From positions 12,864-76,863 of the forward strand of contig CAXSFM010000021.1 of NCBI GenBank assembly GCA_964236735.1: a DNA stretch of 64,000 bases, read 5' to 3'. The notes below the pieces were generated by a model. It ran no database searches. It was not told where the DNA came from and worked only from the letters and a program-made list of their open reading frames with translations. Below, in pieces: positions 42,936 to 51,100 of the stretch (position 1 is the stretch's first letter; each line of letters opens with the position of its first letter). The translations under genes were made by a program, and so were the position numbers. The stretch comes from JAIVJG01 sp964236735. GTDB lineage: Bacteria > Acidobacteriota > Blastocatellia > Pyrinomonadales > Pyrinomonadaceae.

Positions 42936-44183
42936 ATGACGACACGCTTGTATCAAGCAGATAATAACCGGAGCAAGTTTCTCCACTACGCGACGGCGGT
43001 CTTCGGGATCGCCATCGTGACATCTGCGCTTGCGCCGTTTCAAACTGAGATTAATTCGACGACAATCGCGCTCGCCCTGCTGCTCGTCGTGCTCTTCGTC
43101 GCGACGCTGTGGGGCAGCCGTCCCGCGCTGCTGGCTTCGGTGTTGGGCGTGTTATGTTTTAATTTCTTCTTCCTCCCGCCCATCTATACTTTCACCATCG
43201 CGAATCCGCAGAACTGGGCGGCGCTCGCGGCGTTTTTGATTACTGCCGTCACCGCCGGGCAACTTTCAGCTCGCGCGAAGCGACGCGCGGAGGAAGCGGA
43301 AAACGGCAAGCGCGAAATCGAGCAGCTGTATCGTGAGTTGCAACTTGCATTTGAGAAGGCGAGCCACGCCGAGGCGCTCAGGCAAAGCGAGAAATTAAAA
43401 TCATCTCTGCTCGATGCGGTCTCGCACGATCTACGCACGCCGCTGACTTCGATTAAAGCGTCCATCACCACTTTGCTTAATGACATGAACGGCAAGGTTG
43501 ACGGTGAACAGACAGAGGTGCTCGACGATGAATCGAGACGCGAGATGTTTGAAGTGATAGATGAAGAGAGCGACCGTCTCAATCGCTTCATCGGCGGACT
43601 CATCGAACTCGCGCGCATCGAGGCCGGCGAGATGCACCTGCGCCGCCGCTGGGGAGCGGTTGATGAAATCATCTCGACTGCCCTCACGCGCGCCGCGCCG
43701 CTCACGCGAGAGCATCAAATTGAGATTGAGATTGAAGAAAATCTGCCGGTCGTCCGCGTTGATTCGCGCGCCGTGAGCGAAGTCGTGTACACGCTCGTTG
43801 ATAACGCGGCGAAGTATTCCCCGAAGACGACGACGATTCGGATTGAGGCGAAGCGTGCGAATCACGAGTCGGTGCAAATCGCTGTCGAAGATGAAGGTCT
43901 GGGCATCGCGCACGCCTTGCGCGCGAGAGTCTTTGATAAATTTTTTCGCGCCATCCGTGACGGCGACATCAGCACCCAGCAGCCACCGGGCACAGGGATG
44001 GGACTCGCCATCGCTAAAGGAATCGTCGAAGCTCACGACGGACAGATTTGGATCGAAGACGGCGCACAAGCCACGGGGACGCGCGTCGCCTTCACGCTCC
44101 CAATAGGCGATGAGGAAGAAGCCTTGAGCGGGCGGTCGGATGAAGTTTCAAATAATGACATCATCCATTCAGCGAAGACTTGA
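42936..44183 (+). CDS. Sensor histidine kinase, C-terminal half of KdpD (DUF4118-HisKA-HATPase)
   Basis: The protein has 416 residues. Residues 15-110 hold the four membrane segments of the KdpD-specific DUF4118 domain (ATLWGSRPALLASVLGVLCF, FFFLPPIYTFTIANPQNW). The dimerisation and phospho-acceptor helix has SHDLRTPLTSIKAS, and the ATPase domain has the N box DNAAKYSP, the G1 box DEGLGI and the G2 box GTGMGLAI. The cytoplasmic KdpD and USP domains of the usual 900-residue KdpD are missing here; they are encoded separately at 51101. The gene is directly followed by a KdpE-like regulator. Confidence 0.88.
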   Translation: MTTRLYQADNNRSKFLHYATAVFGIAIVTSALAPFQTEINSTTIALALLLVVLFVATLWGSRPALLASVLGVLCFNFFFLPPIYTFTIANPQNWAALAAFLITAVTAGQLSARAKRRAEEAENGKREIEQLYRELQLAFEKASHAEALRQSEKLKSSLLDAVSHDLRTPLTSIKASITTLLNDMNGKVDGEQTEVLDDESRREMFEVIDEESDRLNRFIGGLIELARIEAGEMHLRRRWGAVDEIISTALTRAAPLTREHQIEIEIEENLPVVRVDSRAVSEVVYTLVDNAAKYSPKTTTIRIEAKRANHESVQIAVEDEGLGIAHALRARVFDKFFRAIRDGDISTQQPPGTGMGLAIAKGIVEAHDGQIWIEDGAQATGTRVAFTLPIGDEEEALSGRSDEVSNNDIIHSAKT

Positions 44184-44209
44184 TGACGGGCACGGGGAAA
44201 TAAAATCGC

Positions 44210-44911
44210 ATGGAGCAGAAGCCGCGCATTCTCGTTGCAGATGATGAGCCGCAACTCACGCGAGTTTTACGCATGGGGTTGAAAACTCACGGGTACGACG
44301 TGCGCGTCGCTGCCGATGGCGTTTCGGCGCTGGACACTTTCGGTGACTGGTTGCCCGATTTATTAGTGACTGATCTTTCGATGCCGAATATGGACGGGCT
44401 GGAACTTTGTCGCCGCGTGCGCGCGTTGTCGCGCATCCCCATCATCATTTTGTCAGCCAAAGGTGAAGAAAAAATAAAGGTCGAAGCGCTCGATGCCGGC
44501 GCTGACGATTACGTCACCAAGCCGTTCGGGATGGATGAGCTATATGCGCGCGTGCGTGCCGCTTTAAGGCGCGCGCAAGCTCCCGTCATCAACGAAGCGT
44601 CCTCTCCGATATTGGAGGCCGGCGACTTTCGTATAGATTTGGAGGCGCGAAGCGTCAACGTGCGGGAGCGTGAAATTCATCTGACGCCGAAAGAGTTCGA
44701 CCTGCTCACTTTTTTTATGCGGAACGCCGGCAAGGTGCTCACACACCGCACGCTGCTGTCGGCGATCTGGGGCGGCAACTACGTCGAGCAGACGGAATAT
44801 CTGCGCGTCTTCACCGGCACGCTTCGTAAAAAAATCGAAGCTGACCCAGCCGCGCCGCGCTACCTCCTGACCGAGCCGTGGGTTGGCTATCGCTTTGATC
44901 CCGGAGCATAG
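44210..44911 (+). CDS. kdpE: KdpE-like OmpR-family response regulator
   Basis: This 233-residue protein has a receiver domain (1-120) with the phospho-acceptor Asp in LLVTDLSMPNMDG, Thr/Ser in IILSAKG and Lys in YVTKPFGM. A winged-helix DNA-binding domain follows (about 135-230; LTPKEFDLLTFFMRNAGKVL, YLLTEPWVGYRF). This is KdpE length and pattern. It follows its likely cognate kinase by 26 bases. It should bind the T-rich box at 45083-45123 and activate the kdp operon under potassium limitation or ionic stress. Confidence 0.88.
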   Translation: MEQKPRILVADDEPQLTRVLRMGLKTHGYDVRVAADGVSALDTFGDWLPDLLVTDLSMPNMDGLELCRRVRALSRIPIIILSAKGEEKIKVEALDAGADDYVTKPFGMDELYARVRAALRRAQAPVINEASSPILEAGDFRIDLEARSVNVREREIHLTPKEFDLLTFFMRNAGKVLTHRTLLSAIWGGNYVEQTEYLRVFTGTLRKKIEADPAAPRYLLTEPWVGYRFDPGA

Positions 44912-45082
44912 AAAGCACACACCAAAATTCGGCGCAGACGCAAAATCCTTGCGTTGAATAAATTTTTCTCACATCCATTCAGACATCGCCCTTGTAGCTG
45001 CGCCGCAATCACACGGACGCTGGCTTGCCTCAACCGCTCAAGAACACGCCTTCCATTTACCTGTCATGCGAACCCTTCCGTC

Positions 45083-45123
45083 TTTATAAACTTTTTACGA
45101 CTTCTTTACGCACTTTTTATACG
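45083..45123 (+). promoter_or_regulatory. Putative KdpE-binding region upstream of the kdp operon
   Basis: The 381-base gap after kdpE contains a T-rich stretch with iterated half-sites: TTTATAAACTTTTTACGAC and then TTTACGCACTTTTTATACGA. This closely resembles the known Escherichia coli KdpE target with its TTTTTATAC and TTTTTTTACA half-sites. It is about 170 bases before the first gene of the operon. No gene or c-di-AMP riboswitch pattern is evident in the remainder of the gap. Confidence 0.5.
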
Positions 45124-45292
45124 AGTAGGCATAGCATCGGGAATTGAGCTTTGGCTGTTGAATTTTGCGCGAAGCGAGCAGGCAGACATTTTGAGCGAGC
45201 GCAAAAGCAACATCCGGCACGCTCGTCGAAATTTGAAAACAGCGTCGCCTCACGAAGTACGAAGTGGGGCTTAACGTCTCAAGGAGAGATTG

Positions 45293-46027
45293 GTGAACAT
45301 GCGTCAATATCAATTATCGAAGAGCGCACTGGTCGCGCCGCTCTTCATTTTAGTGTGCGGGCTTTTTTCAATGGCGCACGCTCAGCAGACTATCTTCAAC
45401 GTGCCGTCAACCGATGTGCTCGACAAGGGCAAGGTTTATGGCGAATTGGACGCCAGCCTGAAGCCGAATAATAGCGATGCCTTAAACAGGTTTTCGTCTT
45501 TTGTGCCGCGCATCGTGGTCGGCGCGGGCGGGCGCGTCGAGATTGGTCTTAACGTGACCGGCAACATCCAGCCCGGCCCTGACTCGACCACGCTCGTGCC
45601 CGCCATCAAGTACAAGCTTTACGACGGCGGGAGCACAAACGGCATCGCGATTGTCATCGGCGATCATCTCTATTTGCCCGTCCACAATCGTGGCTACAAC
45701 GCAGGCAATTATGTCTACGCGGAGATCAGCAAGACGTTCAAGTCCGGCACAAGGCTGACAGCGGGCGGCTATGACTTTACGAAGAACGTTGTCGCGGCAA
45801 GCAATCGCGCGGGCGGGCAATTCGGTTTCGAGCAACCTGTGAATAAGAAGGTGACGTTCGCCGCGGATTATTTTACGGGCAAGCATAGCGCGGGTTATTT
45901 CACGCCGGGCTTCGTGTTGAAGTTTAGTCCGAAGGTGACGGGCTATGCGGCCTATTCAATCGGAAACCAGAATCCTTCGCACGGCAATAACTTCTTTCTG
46001 CTCGAAGTTGGCTACAACTTCAATTAA
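45293..46027 (+). CDS. Outer-membrane beta-barrel-like protein in the kdp operon
   Basis: The protein has 244 residues from a GTG placed six bases after AAGGAGAG. A signal peptide ends near residue 30 (SMAHAQ). The remainder has alternating amphipathic strands separated by short turns (GKVYGELDASLKP, GRVEIGLNVTGNI, YVYAEISKTFKSGTRLTAGG) and ends in the aromatic strand LLEVGYNFN, a typical barrel-insertion signal. It probably forms a small outer-membrane barrel of 10-12 strands. Its place between the KdpE box and kdpFABC suggests co-regulation with potassium uptake, possibly as a porin. That role is inferred from position. Confidence 0.75.
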   Translation: MNMRQYQLSKSALVAPLFILVCGLFSMAHAQQTIFNVPSTDVLDKGKVYGELDASLKPNNSDALNRFSSFVPRIVVGAGGRVEIGLNVTGNIQPGPDSTTLVPAIKYKLYDGGSTNGIAIVIGDHLYLPVHNRGYNAGNYVYAEISKTFKSGTRLTAGGYDFTKNVVAASNRAGGQFGFEQPVNKKVTFAADYFTGKHSAGYFTPGFVLKFSPKVTGYAAYSIGNQNPSHGNNFFLLEVGYNFN

Positions 46028-46255
46028 AGACGGTCAGCCATGCAAACGCTTAAACGGAGCGGCTATCAAGAGCGCACGACGTTTGAAGATGTGCGGCGCA
46101 GTTGCATCAGCTTCTTCCATGATCTACGCCCATTTGCTGCGCTGCAAATCGCGAAGCTGATCGTCTGGCGTGAACTGCGACGGCGTCATCTGTCAGACAA
46201 GCAGAGATGATGCTGTGTTCCCAAATAATTTGAAAATAATAGAACGGAGAATGTG

Positions 46256-46342
46256 ATGTTAGACCTGATCTTTGCGGCAGCGACCATAATTTTCTTTCTC
46301 ATCGCGCTCGCCTACGTGCGCGGGTGCGAGAGGTTGCAGTAG
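46256..46342 (+). CDS. Small single-helix membrane peptide upstream of kdpF
   Basis: This 28-codon frame encodes MLDLIFAAATIIFFLIALAY followed by VRGCERLQ. It has GGAGA five bases before the ATG and is followed 10 bases later by kdpF. Similar peptides with an AYVRGCE-type end occur before kdpF in other bacteria. Like KdpF it may sit beside KdpA and stabilise the complex. Confidence 0.75.
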   Translation: MLDLIFAAATIIFFLIALAYVRGCERLQ

Positions 46343-46352
46343 GGAGGCGTTG

Positions 46353-46442
46353 ATGAATCTCGAAACGATTTTAAGTCTGGCGGTCTCCGCCCTGTTGCTC
46401 GTGTACCTGGCTTACGCGCTCCTGCGTCCCGAAAAATTCTAG
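46353..46442 (+). CDS. kdpF: Potassium-transporting ATPase subunit KdpF
   Basis: This 29-residue single-span peptide ends in VYLAYALLRPEKF, the diagnostic KdpF end. GGGAGG precedes the ATG by six bases. KdpF is a lipid-like stabiliser of the KdpABC complex in the inner membrane. kdpA begins 16 bases later. Confidence 0.9.
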   Translation: MNLETILSLAVSALLLVYLAYALLRPEKF

Positions 46443-46458
46443 AAGGTGAAGTTCTGAT

Positions 46459-48282
46459 ATGACTCTCAACGGCTGGCTACAAATTCTGTTTTTCTTCGCG
46501 ATCATCGTCGCGCTGACGAAGCCGCTCGGCGTCTTTATGACGCACGTCTTCAATCGCGAAAAGACCTTTCTCGATTTCATCCTGCGCCCCGTCGAACGCC
46601 TGATCTACAAACTGACGGGCGTGGACGAAACGCGCGAGATGCGCTGGACGGAGTACGCGATCACGATGCTGCTGTTCAGCCTCGTTTCGATGCTCGTCCT
46701 GTATCTCATTCAACGGCTGCAAGGCGTCTTGCCGTTCAATCCGCAGCAACTCGCGGGCGTGGATGCGGCGGGCTACACCGGCTCTGCGTTCAATACGGCG
46801 GCTAGTTTCACGACGAACACGAACTGGCAAAGTTATGTTCCCGAAACGACGATGAGCTATCTGACGCAGATGGCTGGACTCGCCTATCACAACTTCGCTT
46901 CGGCGGCGGTCGGCATCGCGCTTGCCATCGCCTTCATCCGCGGCATTGCGCGGCGCGAGATGGAGACCATCGGCAACTTCTGGGTTGACACTGTGCGCGC
47001 GATGCTCTGGGTGTTGCTGCCCATCTGCATCGTCGTCGCACTGCTGCTCGTCTCGCAGGGCGTCGTGCAGAATTTGAAGCCTTACGACACGGCGCAGTTA
47101 GTCGAGAAGCAGACGATTGAAGTTGATAAAAAGGACGCGAGCGGCAACGTCATCACTAACGCCGACGGTACGAACGCGAAAGAGATGCAGACCGTTGAGA
47201 CGCAGACTATCGCGCAAGGGCCTGTCGCTTCGCAGGAAGCCATCAAGCAATTCGGCACGAACGGCGGCGGCTTCTTCAACGCCAACAGCGCACATCCTTA
47301 CGAGAACCCGACGCCCTTCTCAAACCTGATCGAGATGCTCGGCATCTTCGCCATCTCCGCCGGACTGACCTACACGCTCGGACGCATGACCGGATCGCAG
47401 AAGCACGGCTGGGCAGTGTTTGCGGCGATGACAGTGTTGTTCTTCGCGGGTCTGACCGTCGCTTACTGGGCTGAGGCTCGCGGCAATCCGTTGCTCGCCG
47501 GCACAGATCAAACTGTGAGCGCGACGCAGTCGGGCGGCAACATGGAAGGCAAAGAGGTGCGCTTCGGCATCGCCAATTCCGCGCTCTTTGCGACAGCGAC
47601 GACGGACGCCTCATGCGGCGCGGTCAACGCGATGCACGATTCATTCACGCCGCTCGGCGGACTCGTCCCGCTCTCGAACATCATGCTCTCGGAGACGATC
47701 TTCGGCGGCGTCGGCGCGGGGCTGTACGGCATTTTAATTTACGTCGTCCTCGCTGTCTTCATCGCGGGCTTGATGGTTGGACGCACCCCTGAATACTTGG
47801 GCAAGAAGATTGAGGATTACGACGTGAAGATGGCGATGCTGACGACGCTTGTTTTCCCGTTGACGATTTTGATCTTCGCTGCAATCTCTTTAGTTGCGCC
47901 TTCGTTCGGCACGTCGCAACTGAATAACGCGGGACCACATGGACTCTCCGAAATTCTCTATGCGTTCACGTCCGGCACTGGGAACAACGGTTCGGCCTTC
48001 GCGGGTATCTCCGCCAACACGCTCTGGTATAACTCGACCATCGGATTAGCCATGCTCATCGGGCGATTCTTCATGATTATCCCAATGCTCGCCATCGCCG
48101 GAAACCTCGCGCGCAAGAAGACCGTGCCGCCATCGCTCGGCACGTTCCCCGTCACGTCGCCGCTCTTCACGACCTTGCTCGTCAGCGTCATCGTCATCGT
48201 CGGCGCGTTGACCTTCTTTCCGGCATTGAGCCTTGGGCCAATTGTCGAACATCTGTTGATGATGGCTGGGAAAACATTTTGA
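46459..48282 (+). CDS. kdpA: Potassium-transporting ATPase subunit KdpA
   Basis: This 607-residue membrane protein is the potassium-selective channel-like subunit of the Kdp pump. About ten membrane helices and four pore loops are present. Selectivity-filter regions are visible in YTGSAFNTAASFTTNTNWQS, TNGGGFFNANSAHPYENP and CGAVNAMHDSFTPLGG. Length is slightly above the usual 560 residues because of a loop near residues 205-245. AGAAGGTGA precedes the ATG. It is third in the kdp operon, after the small peptide and kdpF. Confidence 0.96.
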   Translation: MTLNGWLQILFFFAIIVALTKPLGVFMTHVFNREKTFLDFILRPVERLIYKLTGVDETREMRWTEYAITMLLFSLVSMLVLYLIQRLQGVLPFNPQQLAGVDAAGYTGSAFNTAASFTTNTNWQSYVPETTMSYLTQMAGLAYHNFASAAVGIALAIAFIRGIARREMETIGNFWVDTVRAMLWVLLPICIVVALLLVSQGVVQNLKPYDTAQLVEKQTIEVDKKDASGNVITNADGTNAKEMQTVETQTIAQGPVASQEAIKQFGTNGGGFFNANSAHPYENPTPFSNLIEMLGIFAISAGLTYTLGRMTGSQKHGWAVFAAMTVLFFAGLTVAYWAEARGNPLLAGTDQTVSATQSGGNMEGKEVRFGIANSALFATATTDASCGAVNAMHDSFTPLGGLVPLSNIMLSETIFGGVGAGLYGILIYVVLAVFIAGLMVGRTPEYLGKKIEDYDVKMAMLTTLVFPLTILIFAAISLVAPSFGTSQLNNAGPHGLSEILYAFTSGTGNNGSAFAGISANTLWYNSTIGLAMLIGRFFMIIPMLAIAGNLARKKTVPPSLGTFPVTSPLFTTLLVSVIVIVGALTFFPALSLGPIVEHLLMMAGKTF

Positions 48283-48284
48283 CA

Positions 48285-48362
48285 AGCAGTCAGGAATCAG
48301 CGGTCAGCCGAAAAGCTCCGACCCTGTTTTGGCTGACCGCTGATTGCTGATTGCTGACTGCT
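48285..48362. repeat. Iterated-word hairpin element, CAGTCAGC family, between kdpA and kdpB
   Basis: AGCAGTCAGGAATCAGCGGT and the complementary GGCTGACCGCTGATTGCTGA form a strong hairpin inside the operon. It ends seven bases before the kdpB ATG (AAAAATTATG), and no Shine-Dalgarno sequence lies between. The same words are found around 34768-34940. Confidence 0.8.
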
Positions 48363-48369
48363 AAAAATT

Positions 48370-50421
48370 ATGTCCGAGCAAACAAAGAAACAAGCTATCT
48401 GGAACGCGCAGATCGTCAAACGTGCATTGGTGGATTCGTTCAGGAAGCTGAACCCGCGCACGATGATGAAGAATCCAGTGATGTTCGTCGTCGAAGTCGG
48501 CAGCGTTCTGACAACGCTCCAACTCATACGCGGCCTCGTCGCTCCGGTGGCGGGCGTCACTAACACAGGCTTCGAATTGCAGATCACGCTCTGGCTCTGG
48601 TTCACCGTTCTCTTCGCGAACTTCGCGGAGGCGATGGCCGAAGGACGCGGCAAGGCGCAGGCTGACAATCTGCGTAAGGCCAAGACAGAGACGACTGCGA
48701 ATCGCGTCTTGCCCAACGGGCAGCTAGAGACAATCAACGCGCCGCAACTGCGTAAAGATGATGTTGTCCTCGTCGTCGCCGGCGAGTTTATCCCCGGCGA
48801 TGGCGAGATCATCGAAGGCGTAGCGAGCGTTGATGAATCAGCAATCACGGGCGAGTCCGCTCCGGTTATACGCGAGGCTGGCGGCGACCGTTCAGCTGTG
48901 ACGGGCGGGACGCGCGTCCTGTCGGATCAGATCAAAATCCGCATCACGTCGAATCCCGGCGAGACGTTCATTGATCGCATGATCGCCCTCGTCGAAGGCG
49001 CGGAGCGGCAGAAAACTCCGAACGAAATCGCGCTTAACATTCTGCTTGCGGGACTCACGATTATTTTTCTGCTCGCCGTCGTCACACTGCAACCGTTCGC
49101 GATGTATTCGAGCGCGCCGCAAACAATCTTCGTGCTTGTCTCATTGCTCGTCTGTCTCATTCCGACAACCATCGGCGGCTTGCTCTCGGCCATCGGCATC
49201 GCCGGCATGGACAGGTTAATTCAGCACAATGTCCTCGCCATGTCGGGGCGTGCAGTCGAAGCGGCGGGCGATGTCAACACGCTCTTGCTCGATAAGACGG
49301 GAACAATCACGCTCGGCAATCGCCAGGCGGCGGAGTTTATTCCGTTGCCGGGCGTTGATGAAGAGGAACTCGCGGACGCGGCGCAGCTTTCGTCGCTCTC
49401 GGATGAAACGCCCGAAGGCCGCTCCATCGTCGTGCTGGCAAAGGAGAAATACAACTTGCGCGGGCGCGAACTCTCAAACAGCACGGCGACGTTCATTCCC
49501 TTCACGGCGCAGACGCGCATGTCCGGCGTTGACTTCGACGGGCACGAAGTCCGAAAGGGCGCGGTTGATGCGATTGAGAAACTTGTCGCGTCGAGCGGCG
49601 TGCAGGCTCCGAAAGAGTTGCGCGAGATAGTGGAACGCATCGCCAAACTTGGCGGCACGCCGCTCGTCGTCGCCGATAACAAGCGTCCGCTCGGCATCAT
49701 CTATCTCAAGGATGTCGTGAAGGGCGGGATGGCCGAACGCTTCAACCAGATGCGCCAGATGGGAATTCGCACGGTGATGATTACGGGCGACAATCCTTTG
49801 ACCGCCGCTTCAATTGCGCGCGAGGCGGGCGTTGACGACTTCCTCGCCGAAGCCACGCCCGAAGACAAGATGGCTCTCATCAAACGCGAACAGGCTGGCG
49901 GCAAACTTGTTGCCATGACCGGCGACGGCACGAACGATGCGCCTGCTCTCGCGCAGGCAGATGTCGGCGTCGCGATGAACACAGGCACGCAGGCGGCGAA
50001 GGAAGCGGGCAACATGGTTGACTTAGACTCGAACCCGACGAAGCTCATCGAGATCGTCGAGATCGGCAAGCAACTGTTGATGACCCGCGGCGCGCTCACC
50101 ACGTTTTCAATTTCCAACGATGTCGCGAAATACTTCGCCATCATTCCGGCGATGTTCGCGGTGGCGTTCCCCGTCTTGAACACGCTGAACATCATGGGCT
50201 TGCGAACGCCTCAGTCAGCGATTCTCTCTGCGGTCATCTTCAACGCGCTCGTTATCATCGCGCTCATCCCGCTTGCCCTGCGCGGCGTCAAGTATCGCCC
50301 GATGTCTGCGGCGGCGTTGCTGCGGCGCAACCTTTTAATCTATGGCTTCGGCGGTCTCATCGTGCCGTTCGTCGGCATCAAGATTATTGACGTAATCATC
50401 CATGCCATCGGTCTGGCGTAA
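48370..50421 (+). CDS. kdpB: Potassium-transporting ATPase ATP-binding subunit KdpB
   Basis: This 683-residue P-type ATPase drives potassium import. The phosphorylated Asp is in LLDKTGTITLG (about residue 307). TGES in the actuator domain is at ESAITGESAP, and the hinge motif is MTGDGTNDAPALAQADVGVA. The membrane part (from LTTFSISNDVAKYFAIIPAM) is conserved. It lies 87 bases after kdpA, a gap filled by an iterated-word hairpin, and has no visible ribosome site, so its translation may differ from that of its neighbours. Confidence 0.97.
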   Translation: MSEQTKKQAIWNAQIVKRALVDSFRKLNPRTMMKNPVMFVVEVGSVLTTLQLIRGLVAPVAGVTNTGFELQITLWLWFTVLFANFAEAMAEGRGKAQADNLRKAKTETTANRVLPNGQLETINAPQLRKDDVVLVVAGEFIPGDGEIIEGVASVDESAITGESAPVIREAGGDRSAVTGGTRVLSDQIKIRITSNPGETFIDRMIALVEGAERQKTPNEIALNILLAGLTIIFLLAVVTLQPFAMYSSAPQTIFVLVSLLVCLIPTTIGGLLSAIGIAGMDRLIQHNVLAMSGRAVEAAGDVNTLLLDKTGTITLGNRQAAEFIPLPGVDEEELADAAQLSSLSDETPEGRSIVVLAKEKYNLRGRELSNSTATFIPFTAQTRMSGVDFDGHEVRKGAVDAIEKLVASSGVQAPKELREIVERIAKLGGTPLVVADNKRPLGIIYLKDVVKGGMAERFNQMRQMGIRTVMITGDNPLTAASIAREAGVDDFLAEATPEDKMALIKREQAGGKLVAMTGDGTNDAPALAQADVGVAMNTGTQAAKEAGNMVDLDSNPTKLIEIVEIGKQLLMTRGALTTFSISNDVAKYFAIIPAMFAVAFPVLNTLNIMGLRTPQSAILSAVIFNALVIIALIPLALRGVKYRPMSAAALLRRNLLIYGFGGLIVPFVGIKIIDVIIHAIGLA

Positions 50422-50482
50422 GTGGAATTGCAGGAGCGTGCTCTAGTTCTGAGGGCGAGTTGAAAAAGAGGGCGGTATAAAG

Positions 50483-51067
50483 ATGATGATAAAGAATATA
50501 ACGACGGCGATATTAATGACGATAGTCACGACGGTGATCTTCGGTTTGGTCTATCCGCTCGCCGTGACGGGCATCGCGCAGGTGATTTTTCCTGATAGGG
50601 CGAACGGGCAACTTATCAAGCGCGCCGACGGTGCAATCGCAGGCTCGCGGATTATCGGTCAGCCGTTTTCATCCCCAGGTTATTTTCGCTCGCGCCCTTC
50701 TGCCGCTGGGGCTGCCGGTTATGATGCAGGCGCATCATCCGGCTCGAATCTTGGGCCAACGAATCAGAAGCTGATTGATCGAGTCAAAGCTGATGTCGAG
50801 AAAGCGCAAAGCGAGAATCCCGGCAAGCCTGTGCCGGTTGATCTGGTGACGACATCGGCATCTGGCCTCGACCCGCACATCTCGCCCGCCGCCGCAGAGT
50901 TTCAAGCGCCTCGTGTTGCGCGTGAACGCGGAATGAGCGAAGACGAAGTGCGTCGCCTCATCGCCGCGCACACGTCGGGACGGCAGTTCGGTTTTCTCGG
51001 AGAGGCAACGGTCAATGTGTTGGAGTTTAATCTAGACCTCGATAGCAAGAGACCGATGAACAAATAG
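50483..51067 (+). CDS. kdpC: Potassium-transporting ATPase subunit KdpC
   Basis: This 194-residue protein has one N-terminal membrane helix (ITTAILMTIVTTVIFGLVYP) and a periplasmic domain. The conserved IGQPFSSPGYFRSRPSAAG, SSGSNLGPTN and DLVTTSASGLDPHISPAAA are complete. KdpC joins KdpA and KdpB in the pump. It follows kdpB by 61 bases. Confidence 0.96.
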   Translation: MMIKNITTAILMTIVTTVIFGLVYPLAVTGIAQVIFPDRANGQLIKRADGAIAGSRIIGQPFSSPGYFRSRPSAAGAAGYDAGASSGSNLGPTNQKLIDRVKADVEKAQSENPGKPVPVDLVTTSASGLDPHISPAAAEFQAPRVARERGMSEDEVRRLIAAHTSGRQFGFLGEATVNVLEFNLDLDSKRPMNK

Positions 51068-51100
51068 TCTTGAGTCAGACAAGTCAACCGCTCCGCGTTT

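Noticed and set aside
44912..45292. c-di-AMP (ydaO-type) riboswitch before the kdp operon
   Set aside because: The conserved ydaO core sequences are not seen; a KdpE-type box is the better explanation for control.
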